Part shown: piece after piece, positions 1 through 11,148 of the stretch
Layout of the letters: each line of letters opens with the position of its first letter
How positions within the stretch are numbered: the first letter of the stretch is position 1
Assembly (NCBI RefSeq): GCF_008831285.2
Contig: NC_045145.1
Span: 2,954,723-3,018,722 of the forward strand
DNA: 64,000 nucleotides
Direction: 5' to 3'
From: Nymphaea colorata
Taxonomy: Eukaryota; Streptophyta; Magnoliopsida; Nymphaeales; Nymphaeaceae
The notes under the pieces: model-generated
Database searches by the model: none
Told to the model about the DNA's origin: nothing
What the model saw: only the letters and a program-made list of their open reading frames with translations
Position numbers and translations under genes: made by a program

Positions 1-136
1 CATGTGTTTTTGCGTGTGTGTATGTGTTTGAGTGCACACATGCACAATCTATAAGAAATGTTGAAAGTTTGGAAGGAATACAGGTTCGGAATGGTTAAAT
101 GGTCTATCCTTCTATATTTTCTTTTTTTGCCTGCAG

Positions 137-586
137 GAGGAATTGCTGATGGAGCACTTCAGTGACCTAATAATATTTGTAAAGACCCGGGCAGGTAAAT
201 GTTGAAAGATGAAACCTCCTTCTTCCAGGCTTTGTACACAAAATTTCAATATGCAGATGCTCACTCGGGATGGTTCTTCAGGTGAGGATGTGAATTCAAA
301 TTCCGACAGGCCAATCACTATCGCAGATGTTGAACCACTTGTTAAGGACTTCGCAAGTCGTTGGAAGGCTGCAATAGAGCTCATGCATAAAGATGTCATT
401 ACTTCGTTCAGTAATTTCTTGTGTGGCATGGATATCCTGAGAGCTGCATTGACTCAGTTGCTGCTTTATTACACAAGGCTCTCAGATTGCATAAAGCGAA
501 TTCCAGGAGGGCCTGCTCTTAACAAGGATCTAATATCCATATCCTCTATCATGTATGAAATCAGAAAGTACTTGAGAACATTTTAG
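137..586 (+). CDS. VPS52: VPS52, C-terminal part (GARP/EARP tethering complex subunit)
   Basis: Partial gene cut by the left window edge. Two exons are visible: 137-194 (after a CTGCAG acceptor, reading EELLMEHFSDLIIFVKTRA) and 282-586, separated by an 87-nt intron at 195-281. Joining at phase 1 gives ...KTRA-GEDVNSNSD..., followed by a very conserved tail that includes PLVKDFASRWKAAIELMHKD, SNFLCGMDILRAALTQLLLY and a YEIRKYLRTF end before TAG. This matches the C-terminus of plant VPS52 (POK in Arabidopsis) as I remember it. The protein is a subunit of GARP/EARP, which tethers endosome-derived vesicles at the trans-Golgi; in Arabidopsis it is needed for pollen tube growth. The ATG at 209 is inside the intron and is not a start. 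Family call is secure; the exon join is inferred from frame and splice sites. Confidence 0.93.
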
Positions 587-2973
587 TTATTTTTATTGTC
601 GATATGTGCATTCTGAGTATTACATTAGCATCCAGGCTTCGCAGTTGTGGCGAATTGGTCCTGATGCGACCACCATGTGGCATCATGTCAAGCATAAAGA
701 GAATAGTTTTGTCAAAAGACGGACCAGTAAACAATTTATTTCATTTTCAACTGCTACCACAAATTTCACATATTTTCATGAGGTGGGGTGTGGTTGGATA
801 AAAAGATGAACTGAACTTGCACCATCTACAAGCCAGATATGTCCACAATATATAGAACAGAGTCAGAAGCGGACATTGTTCCTCTAAGGAAGTTGATGTT
901 TCTTTTCTTTTTTTTTTTCTTTTTTATTCTGGTCGTAGATAAGGATGCATTTGTCTCTCTATTGTAATATGGCATCCAGTGGAGAGCTGAGTTCAGGTAC
1001 GAGTTACTTTCAGTTTCTTTTGCCAGGCCAGTTCTGAGTCCTGGATTTTTTCTATACCTTCATTTCGGACAATCATAATGCCATAAGAGGGGAGGATGTA
1101 TCACAAAGAAAATGAAGTCCTTACCCTTTTGCTCCAACCCCCATAATCCTAGCTGGTTTCAGGCTAACGTGGGGGAAACGAGACGTCCATCAACTAAGCA
1201 TTGTGCATTTACCGTTTCCAGTCAAAAGAGTAGCATTTATGAGAATCAAACTGACAAACCATTCTTTGGTCCACCAGTTTGACCTGCTACACCATGTCCC
1301 TGGGACATGCTAGGAACAACCTGTAAGTGCATTGTTTGGCTTAATCAATTGTTAATTAGATGACACTCGAACCTGGTTGGGTTTTCAATTCGGTTTTCAC
1401 AAACCCCTTAGATGAATATGTTGGCATCACTTAATACTGCGATTACTCATCTATGGAAAGGCTAGAGCAGACAAGGAAGTTTTTAGGAGGGTCTGCAACA
1501 TCCTTCACCCACTCCTACCAGCAAGGCCGGCTGCTGATGAAGCAATTTTGTATATCTGACATTTTTGGACATGCCTAATTCCCATTGTTTGTCATGCTTG
1601 GTAACAGGTTAGTCCATAATGACTAAATTCCCTCCTCTCTGCTAGCCAGAGAAGGTCTGAATCCCCTTCCCGGCAGCCAGGCAGTCACCTGTCTATAGTC
1701 CTGTGTGGAAGGGCTCTTGACCTCTTGTTCAATAGAACAAAGGTCCACAGGGGATAATATGCTGATTACTCCCAAGTCCCAAGAGCTTTTATCAAAGGAG
1801 TCGTTTGATGTCAAAAAAATCCCAAGTGTTTGGTTGTTACTGATTCAAGCGGTGCGAGTTGAGATTTGAATGCCGCAAGGCAGTTCAGTTCCTATCTACT
1901 GGGTGTTAAATAAGAGAGAAGTGTAGACCATGTTCACGAGAGTAATCTCGAAAGATAACTAGGAGCATTGCAAACTGAAATTTTTGACACAGCTCTTTGA
2001 CTCGGTAGATGAGTAATAAAAACAATTAACAAGTTGTGATGAGACAACTGGTCTACTATGGCCTGGAAATGCATGCCCACCAATGAACCTCAAGAAGAAA
2101 ACAAAAACCAGGCTTCATTGAACACAAAAAATCATTCTACTACCGAAATAAACCAAGAAGGTAGAATGAGGAATCACATTATAAGAAAATACATTTGCTG
2201 CGTAGACATAAACTACTACAGCGGCCATCAGAGCTATCAGCGAATGGCAACACATGATTGGTCCACTTCAGAGAAGGGGTTTCTGGATTTCTAGAACCAT
2301 GCGGGTCTAAATTCACAGATCCAAATCTGTTTTTTAGATGAATTTGTCTGCACCAGGTTGCTCAGCTCAGAATTTAGCACAATTCATGTCATTCTCTAGA
2401 AATTGATAGTGCATTAGATAAATATAATGCACATAAATACTCACATGTAGATCACTGACCTGGATTTGATATTGGGATCCAAAACTAGATAAAGTTCTAG
2501 AATTCAGACCTGGATATGGTAGAGGGTTTAGATAATGGTATGAGATTGAGAACAGAAATCTAAAATGATACATTTGGATCTACATAGACGAATCACAACT
2601 TGGATATTCATTATCGTGTGCACCTACTCTTTTGGATTGTAACGGTGGCAAACACTACTATTGAGTTGAAGAGAATATTCATGAAGTCACACAAACTTAA
2701 AATGGCTCTGGACCCTGGCTTGAGATCAGAACCGTGGATTTAAAATTGGAACCTCCTTCTCAATTCGACTTTAAATCCATGTTTTTTCATATGTAATGTG
2801 GATTTAGATCCACATTGCTGAGATTCTTGGTTTGTTTAAATTGAAGATGTTTACCAGCACACATTTTAATGCAGTCTCAGATAAACTATCAAACACAACT
2901 TGAGGGTAAGAGGAAGGGAGAACCTGAATGCAATCAAATACTTGAATTCAAATTTGAATTCTGAATCCATTGA
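587..2973. other. VPS52 3' UTR and intergenic DNA
   Basis: The first few hundred bases after the VPS52 stop are probably its 3' UTR. The rest is AT-rich and I see no gene in it. Short open frames (for example 2058-2294 + and 1623-1814 -) have no recognisable family, no splice-consistent partners and no conserved motif. Confidence 0.6.
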
Positions 2974-3410
2974 GGGCCAGTTTGGATAACACCTCCAAAG
3001 CCAAGTTTTGGTGGTGTGTGGATGACATGAAAACTAGGTTTCTTGCAAACCCAATTTTCACAAAATTGAGTTTTGATATGGTGATGAGAAACATGGACCC
3101 CTCAAAATTTTCATCCAAAACTCAATTTTGGCAAGATAAAATGACATCGTGTAAAACTGTCCAATTTGTTAAGACTATAGATCATAATATTTATATGTGA
3201 GAATGCTCTTAATGTTATAGCTATAAGATAATTGTGTCAAATTGTTTTTTTTTTTTAACAAGTATCTCTAAAACTCATTTTTTGTCATTCAAACACAAAT
3301 CAGATTTTGAAAAATGAAAACTTCGTTTTTACGTAGTCATTCAAACATGCACACCAGGTTTTAACAAAACCAGATTTTAGATTTTTGAAAGTGTCATCCG
3401 AACACCTCTT
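2974..3410. mobile_element. probable MITE upstream of the SUA promoter
   Basis: The ends are imperfect inverted repeats: left GGGCCAGTTTGGATAACAC and, reading in from the right end, GAGGTGTTCGGATGACAC. TTGA directly flanks both ends (2970-2973 and 3411-3414), which may be a target duplication. The interior is AT-rich and non-coding, with further pairs of similar sequence on opposite strands. It resembles the GGGCC..GTTTGG Tourist/PIF-type MITEs common in plant gene-rich DNA. Superfamily is uncertain because a 4-bp duplication is not typical. Confidence 0.55.
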
Positions 3411-3509
3411 GAGGTTTATCTCAATCCGATTTTCTTATGAGACCAACTTTTTTTATACCCGACTTTTTTTATATTAAAATGTCCAATATAATCAGATTTA
3501 TTGACATCC

Positions 3510-3517
3510 TATTTAAA
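3510..3517 (+). promoter_or_regulatory. candidate TATA box for the SUA gene
   Basis: TATTTAAA lies about 30 bp before a sharp change from AT-rich DNA to a GC/CT-rich leader-like stretch that starts around 3540. Position and sequence fit a core promoter. No transcript evidence is available here. Confidence 0.5.
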
Positions 3518-3539
3518 CCGAGTACCTTTGAGCCCATCG

Positions 3540-4040
3540 CCGGGTGAAATTTGTCCGTCTTTTTCCTCCGAAACAAAGAAAATCGGCTGTTAGGGCTTTG
3601 CGAATCATTCCATCCATTTTCCGCAGCCCCTATCTCGAGTTTCTCTCGATATTTCTTCTGCCGCATACTCTCAAAGGTCGCCGTTCCTGGGCTCGCTGTT
3701 CGCTGTCTGCAGCTTACTCTTTCCCCCAGGCCGACGGGCAAACAGATTCATCTCTGCCCTCTCTTCGGCGGACGGCGACAGACAATTCTCCCCTTCAGCG
3801 GCAGTCGGTTTATTGTCTCTATCTCCCTCGCTCTCCTGCCGCCGCCCCTCTATCTCGTTCTCTCTCGCCGGGAATCGCAGAGGTCGCCGATCTTTGGATC
3901 AGTGTCTGCGGCTTCCTCGGGGGGCCTCCGGCGAACAGATCCATCGCTTTCTCTGAGGCAGACGGCCCCGACCATCGTCCCCTTCCACGGCCTGTCTCTT
4001 GGTTGTCCGTGTGTCTTTCTGTCGTGTTCATCGCACTGTG
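3540..4040 (+). other. CT-rich 5' leader exon, probably of SUA
   Basis: About 500 bp of GC- and CT-rich sequence stands out from AT-rich surroundings and follows a TATA box. Two overlapping open frames run through it (3544-4041 and 3551-4075). Their predicted proteins are low-complexity, rich in Ser/Leu/Pro/Arg, and match no family I know, as expected from a pyrimidine-rich leader. The next downstream coding sequence is the SUA start at 8700, so I read this as its first non-coding exon. The exact donor is unclear. Confidence 0.5.
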
Positions 4041-5499
4041 ACGGGTTTGTCTCTTCTTTCATTTTCTTGGTTTAGTTTGTGGATGTTAAGAGTTATTGCA
4101 TAGTTAATCTTCCATTTGAATTTATTGGGCGAGTATAAGAGTGATTTTACATGCTAAAGATAAAAGTTACGATGCCTTTACCGCATTCTCGCTGAGCTTG
4201 ATTGGTTTTATTTGTCTTCCAAGTTCTAACTCTTTCTTGTTGCCATGTTGCTTCTTGATTATGTTTCCCACTGTCTGCCCCTTTTCCTACTCTTTGGGTC
4301 TGCACAAAGAGAGGACGGAAAACTGGGAATCTGGCTGGTGGCGCCAGTTCTACTGTTTTCTTCTTTAAGTGATTTTTGAAAATGGATCCTTTTAGCATTC
4401 TCAACTAACAGTCTTGAAGGAGTTACTTTTAGGGCATTGCTGATTGCATTTACGATGCTATCTTTTCCTTTTTCTAATTAGTGGTCATATAAAGTGACGT
4501 CTTTCTCTGTGTATTTTTGCAACCGGTACTTCAGTCTTTAATATAGGCATTCCCTGTCCAGTTTGGGTAATTCTACGAATAAAATTACTAAGAACAAGAA
4601 AAATGTTATATAGTCATCGGCTACTCCTGTTGCCTCTGTGAATTATATTGATGGTGACTTTATTTTGTTATTTTGGAAACCACTTGGCAAAGTACACGCG
4701 CTGGAAGCAGCCAACAATATAGTGTAGGACTTGGAACGATTTACAGCCATTTTGATGCAACTGTTATTCCAAGTACATAAATAAGAAGCTAATTTTTGTG
4801 TTTTGTGAGTTCATGCACTTTATTGTCACGTTGAGATGAGAAAAAAGAGTATAGCCACGTGATGTATGCTAAGTTGCTGACGGAATGCATGCTATGTCTG
4901 TGTATGCCATTCCATACTATGTTGTCAACTTAGAATCTTAATTCCCTGACTCTAAGAGTGTTGAAACCTTTATCTTGGTATTGTCTCCGGCGGTGAGTGG
5001 GGTTTAGATTTTAATTTCAAGGATAGTTTGTGAAAAGAAACACCATTTACTTCTTTACATAGGTTAATGATGATCCTAGATTTTGTTCGCCCCTACTTGT
5101 ATCATACAATTTTGGAACTGTATCCTCTACTTCAATAGGTGTGTTTGTTTGCATGGTAGGTCAGAGTTATACATACATTACTCAGCAGGTACGACATTGT
5201 CCAAGACGGTTTGATGGCACCTTTTTCAATTTCCTTGAGGTTTCTATGCTTGAAAAAGTTTTGTCATGCCCTCATCATCCTGATTTTTTTTTTTCTGAAA
5301 TTGTCTTCCCGTGACAAATTTTTCTTCCAACCAAAACATCCCTTAAAGAGAAAAAAAAACAGAAGATACTCCAAGAATATTGTGATTGGTGACTTTATGG
5401 GTGGAACTACAAGAGATGATTGAGATGTGAAGAATATCTATGTCGAAAATGCTCTCTCTTGCTCCCTCCCGCCCCTGGTAGACATGGTGTGTGTGTGCA

Positions 5500-5645
5500 T
5501 ATGCATCACAGGGTATTAAACATCTTAATTAGGTCTGTCTGTAATGTTCGTTCATCACAGAGTAACTGTATGTGTATATTCATGGATCACGGAGTAATAA
5601 CGTATTTAATAGGTGTACTTGCATTCATGCATTACAGAGTAATAG
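5500..5645. repeat. degenerate tandem repeat
   Basis: Variants of a CATCACAGAGTAAT-like motif recur near 5503, 5554, 5586 and 5629 at irregular spacing of about 30-55 bp, with a related motif (CATCGCAAAGTAATAG) near 6307. The copies are diverged, and nothing suggests coding. Confidence 0.4.
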
Positions 5646-6031
5646 CTAATAACTGATAACATTCTTAACCTTGTATTGTACTTATATGGATGCTAAAAAT
5701 CTTTGTCTTCATGCATAGCTTGTTCACTGTCATTTTGAACTAAAAAAGGCTCTCTTTTTTCTCCTTGGAAAGGATGACTGTCTGTCAGATCTTGTTCTAA
5801 ACCACCTTTTTTATAAGGCATATTTTACCATAGGTCTCTGATGTCATATCATATGTTTATCAAACAGTAGGTTTCATTTGCATTGCATATTTCCTTCTCA
5901 ATTTTTGTACTTACTTCCTGATATTTAGGTCTCACTAAATTGTTGCAACTGCTTTTAGTTCTACTTGAACAAATTTATCTTTTTAATCTGCATAGATTGG
6001 GTGTGTATATATCAGTATAACAGATATTGCT

Positions 6032-6240
6032 CTCGAAAATCTCATGATATTGAAAAGAAAATCAAATAAAACGAAAAAATAAGAAGATCACAAGATTTTG
6101 AAAATCTCACCAAAAATGAAAATCTTGTGATTTTATTGCATTTTTTTCGGGGATTTTAATATTTTTAATATTCTAATTTTTAAGGTTTTTAATGATTTTT
6201 ATTATTATTCTTATTTTTAAAAAATTATTGAGATTTTCCC
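6032..6240. repeat. fold-back (palindromic) AT-rich segment
   Basis: Outer arms pair GAAAATCTCATGATATTG near 6034 with TTATTGAGATTTTC near 6225. Inside them, ATCACAAGATTTT near 6088 pairs with GAAAATCTTGTGATTTT near 6119. The nested inverted repeats resemble a fold-back MITE, but I see no clear target duplication. Confidence 0.4.
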
Positions 6241-8699
6241 AATAACAATATTTGTGACAAATACTATATATGTATGTGTGTGTGTGTGCAATATTATAAT
6301 TTGATCCATCGCAAAGTAATAGTTAGCTAGTAGTCCATAGAAGAGACTTCCAAGTTGCATGTGTTATGTCTGGATGTGATCTATTCTTGAAAGCTAGAGA
6401 AAAGAAAACCTAGGTTGCTCCTACTGAGAGGGGAAAAAGAAAGAAGATGTCAATATGTCACATAAATTAGTTTGAGCGACAAGCTCTACATAGAAAGTTG
6501 AATATGAATTATTATTGAAAGATGTTCTGTTGCCAGAAATTTATTGCTATCTCGTTCTAGACTTATCATTTCACACTGTTGGATTTACATTTTGCTATAT
6601 TTTTTGTAGCAGAAAGTATTGGCTTGCAGAGGAGGAGTAAGGATATGAACATTAAAGATTGCTCATGACAAATATATAGTCCTTCGTAAGTTTTTTTTTT
6701 TCTCTTCTATTATTACTTCAATTTTTGAATCCAGCATTCTTCCCCACTTGATTGAAAGAGAAACTTGGTTTGTCAGAGGATATTGGCTCTTCAGGGTGGT
6801 ACCCTGTTTCATGTGGTTTTTTTGGAGAATTAGGGAAAAGACTATAGTTTTTAAGATCTTGGTCTGGTTATTGTTGAGATTCAGGTTTGAGATGGAAAAT
6901 CTTTGCTTAGGCTTATGTCAAAAAGGATGTTGAATTTATATGCTTATATTTGTCACCTTTCTCGTGGTTGTTTTTTTTGGTTTGTGATTTATTCTGGTAT
7001 TTATGATAGAATCGTTTTTCTCTGCTTCTAGAAAGTGTTCAATTGAAGAAAACTTGTTATAGGCTTAGGCGGCCTGTTTCAGGAACTTCTTGGAATATAT
7101 GAGCTCATTTAAAGTTTTGATTATACATTTTTGAGGTTCAAAAATAGATGAAGGTGATTGATGTTTTCGGGTGAAATTTTCTTTGTCCGCTCCTGGAAAG
7201 CAATACCTTCCTCTGATGTTAGTAGGAATATGTTAGAAGTGGCACACAGATATAAGCTATAGCATCTTGCATTTTGTCTTATAAATAGGTATCTGGTGAT
7301 TGGCATGCAAGTTTTGTTCTAGAAATAAATTGTCAATATCGGTTATACAAACGAGGAGAGCTTTGAGATATTGTGACATTGTCGCTATGCGCATTGCCTC
7401 ATTCCAAAGGGTTTTCATTGAAGCAAAAGAATCTGCGAGTGTCTCCATTGTGAGCTTAGGAGCTGGCTATTGTAGGTTTAATCCTCACTTGTACATCATC
7501 AGAATCACATGACTCAAAAAAGCAGCACTTAGTGTTGGTTTCCTTTAGAAAGACACTCAATTTTATGTGGTTCTCTTAAAAATGTGACAAATAGAATTCA
7601 TGCCTTGGACATCCCTCAAAGTGACCACTGCCTTTTACGGTTTTACCTGGTCACATGGGCTGCATTGGGAGCTAGAGTGGAAGCCGGCACCCTTGCAGTG
7701 GAAGTTCCAGCTTGCTGGATAAGCCACCATAAGTGGAAAAAACCATAAAAGGATGTTTATCAGGTGCATAGATCTGTTTAAAAGGTTAACCAGCATAGTA
7801 AGATGCACCCATTTGTGAAGCAGCAAGACTTAAGTTCAGGTATGTTCTCCAATATGTTTGGTGAAGTAAGGAGAGTTGAACCAGGTTACGAAGCAAGCAA
7901 CCAAATTTCCCAATTTTGAACTCAATAATCCAAAAAACTTATTCATTTGTACCCCTTGCTTTACATTGGTGAAGGATAGAGGCTCAGCTAAGTGCCCGAC
8001 CTTGGGAAGTACACTAATATACAGAAGCAATGTACGCCATCAATACCTTTCATGTTTATATGAAAGAAATGGTCATGTTTGAAGTATCCATATGCAACTC
8101 TATCTTCATGTTTTACATTTTCCCGTGAATCCAATTACTATATGTCATATTTTTTATTCCATGCTGTCATGTGTTCTTATGTAATATTGAGCACTATACG
8201 AGTCCCTAGTACAGCTTGCATTTGTGCTGTATTCTCTGATTTTGTGCTTGATATTCTTGTGTAATATTTGGTAGGATCCACATTCCAGTAAATATGTGGT
8301 TAGCCACTCAAGTTTAAGACTGCCACAATCTATTGCTATGTTCCAGTTGCATATTCTATATTGATCAATAATTTGATACTGCTATATCTAGTGGTGTTTT
8401 CATGTTACATACATTATATTGTTTTATGTTAATTGTTAGTGTATGCAAGTCATAGTTTATTTATGTTGGCGTCATATAATTGTTGTTACATGAGATATTA
8501 AGGTGAGACCGTTATGGGAGGATTTGGCTATATAGGATCCAGCAAAGGTGGCCGAATCATGATCATTGATACTTGATTGCCAGTAGTGTAACCATCTGTT
8601 TGTGCATCCATTACAGGATAGGTTTCATACAACCAGTAGCCGAAACTTCTAAAAGATAAGATCCTTGAAGGGGTAATTGAAGGAAATCAGTCAGAAATA

Positions 8700-11092
8700 A
8701 TGGATCCTGGTCGCTATGTTCTTCAGCAAGGATGGGATACTAACAGTGTAATTGTGGTTTCCTCCTTAATAACCTGTCCGGGATGATATTCACCATTTAT
8801 GGCTCATGTGATTGTTCTCAGTATTTAGTGGCATCACCATAAAGAACAATCAAGAAACCCTGTCCATGAGGATGTGGAATGGATTTGTATCCACTATGAT
8901 TTTTTCTTGCTGACTTGACTTGTTCTGTGAATCCACAGGCATTGGAAGGGTATGGTTCAGTTCTTGAGCCAGACTTTAGGTGAGAACATCCACATGCTGC
9001 TTTCTATGAAAGTTTGGTATGTATATTGAGGATTTTACCTCCTGGTAGGTGGTTCTGGTTTTACCAACGGCTCCTATCCAGGCATGTAAGATATCCTGTT
9101 AAGATATTTTTGTTTGCTCTTATAGGCATGACGGTCGGTTATGCATATTTTGTGCCTTGCAAGTTCTAGATTACTCTATGATTTGTTTTTGATTTGCATT
9201 TGAATTTCATATAGAATTGCTTTCCTTGTGGACGAGCTGTATCACTATCACCTATTTTTCTGCGCTTCTAATAATTACAGCTTTTGCATTCCTTTTTTTT
9301 TGGGGTTGATTTTTCTATCTCAGCAGAGTTGGCAGTTCATATGGTGAAAGAAGATATCTGGATGGAAGTCTATCACGGGACAATGCCTATCGAAGAGATG
9401 GCTTTCATCGGGACATGGTTGAGAGAGAGAATTATCCTTCCACATCACCTGTTCCTGGCATGTGGTCACAACAGAGAAGACATAGTTATGACGAAGAAAT
9501 GCCCCTTGCCCGGGAGAGTAGAAGACATGAAAAAGATCCCTATGTGGACTCTTTCCATGAAGATCATTATCAAAATATTGATAAGTACCATGAAGTTGAT
9601 TCCTTTCGTGAAGATTTCATGGAGGTGGATGACTATGGAGACGCTGAGGGATACCGTGATTATGGGTTTGATAGGTCTATAAGGCCTGGTGTTCGTGATC
9701 GCGATAGTGTTGCAAGTGATGACTATGATTATCGCCATCGTGCTTCTCACCAGAACAGGGAGGATAGTCGTGAGAGAGATTATGATTACTCTCGGCATCA
9801 CTATGACTCTGACCATGAAAGGAGCAGAAGAGAGAGTGGCTGGCGTAGGCGTGATCGTGAAAGAGATAAGAGATGTTCTAGTCGTGAAAGGGAGCAGAGT
9901 CCACAGAGGAGGCAGCATGAACATTCTCGGTCTCGTGGGCATGATGAGCGGCAGCGATCTAGATCTCCTCGAAGTCACAGCTATGGACGAAGCCACAAAG
10001 AGGGCAGCTATGATGATAATCGCTATGACAGGGGTGAGAAAAGGAAAGATCGAGATGATAGGCGTCATCATGAGAACTTGACTGTGGTATTGTGCGATCT
10101 TCTTTTGCCCTTTATTTTCCTCTTACATTTTATTTTTTTGGAAAAAAATGATTTTCGGTGCTCTTCCTGGCAGGCTCCTTCAGCAACACTCGTGGTGAAG
10201 GGCTTATCTCAGAAGACTACGGAAGAAGATCTATATCAGATTCTTGTAAGATATCGCCCTTTCTACACCTTGATATCCACCTCGTTCAACACCTATAGTT
10301 TAGAAATATTTCTTTTTATGTTCTAAAATTTCTGTTTGTGTTCTCAGAGGGGAGCGTCACTTGAATACTTTTTCCTACTAATATAATTTTGAATATTATG
10401 AGATTTCAAAGATCTTTTATGTCAGGGCAGTTTGCCTTGCTGAGATACTGTTTCTAAACACCCAGATGCAGTATGCAAATACAGACACATGGTATTAGTC
10501 TGTTAATGGGTTTCTTAGTTTTGGTGTTGCAACCTTCGTCATGGAAATCTAATCTCAGACAAAACGGTAGTCTTCAGATCATGTTTAACATTAATTCTGC
10601 TATGTTCACAACATCATTATGGATGTTTTAAGCATATTTAAACCTTGTTCGTATTTGTGAATTGTGAAGGATTAGATATTCCCTATCTTGAACATTGAAG
10701 GTCATGCTTCATTGGAGGTGATGAAGTCATGAAACCTGTTAACATGCTGAATAAATCATGTTAAGCACATATGATATGACATATAACTGGGGGGAATTTT
10801 TGGTTGTTAGTTGAATCCCTTATATTGAGCCATTATAATTTTTTGTGATGCATTGTTGATTTGCATTAATTGGGTCTCCAAAAATGAAAAGTCAACATTG
10901 ATGTCTCTTTAGCATGAGAAGTTTACTAATTGTTAAAGTTGATCCGAAATGGTCTCCTGGGCGATTAAACAAGTTCATGAATTCAGAGTCTTCAAACTCT
11001 GGCTGGGGTGCGCTGACAATTTGCTCTTTTTTTTTTGGTTAATCATTGATAGAATAGTAGCTTTGTGCTTGCTAATTTGTTGCTTGTAGCAA

Positions 11093-11148
<56 letters not shown>

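Larger units (their letters stand above)
4041..8616 (+). other. long 5'-UTR intron of SUA (non-coding)
   Basis: About 4.5 kb of AT-rich sequence between the CT-rich leader and a good acceptor (TTACAG ending at 8616), followed by an 83-nt second leader segment before the ATG at 8700. No coding exon is recognisable on either strand. It contains a degenerate tandem repeat near 5500-5645, a fold-back structure near 6032-6240 and a short (TG)n run near 6278. The assignment as one leader intron is inferred; it could hide extra non-coding exons. Confidence 0.5.

Noticed and set aside
209..586. A 125-aa open frame starting at an ATG at 209
   Set aside because: The first part (209-281) is intron; the real exon starts at 282 and joins 137-194 in frame as VPS52.
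3544..4075. Two 165-174 aa frames in the CT-rich block
   Set aside because: Low-complexity Ser/Leu/Pro/Arg composition in two frames at once is typical of a pyrimidine-rich leader; no family resemblance.
9284..10081. Several long frames on both strands over the SUA RS-rich exon
   Set aside because: They are shadows of repetitive Arg/Asp/Ser codons; only the frame through 9415 fits the splice sites and the family.
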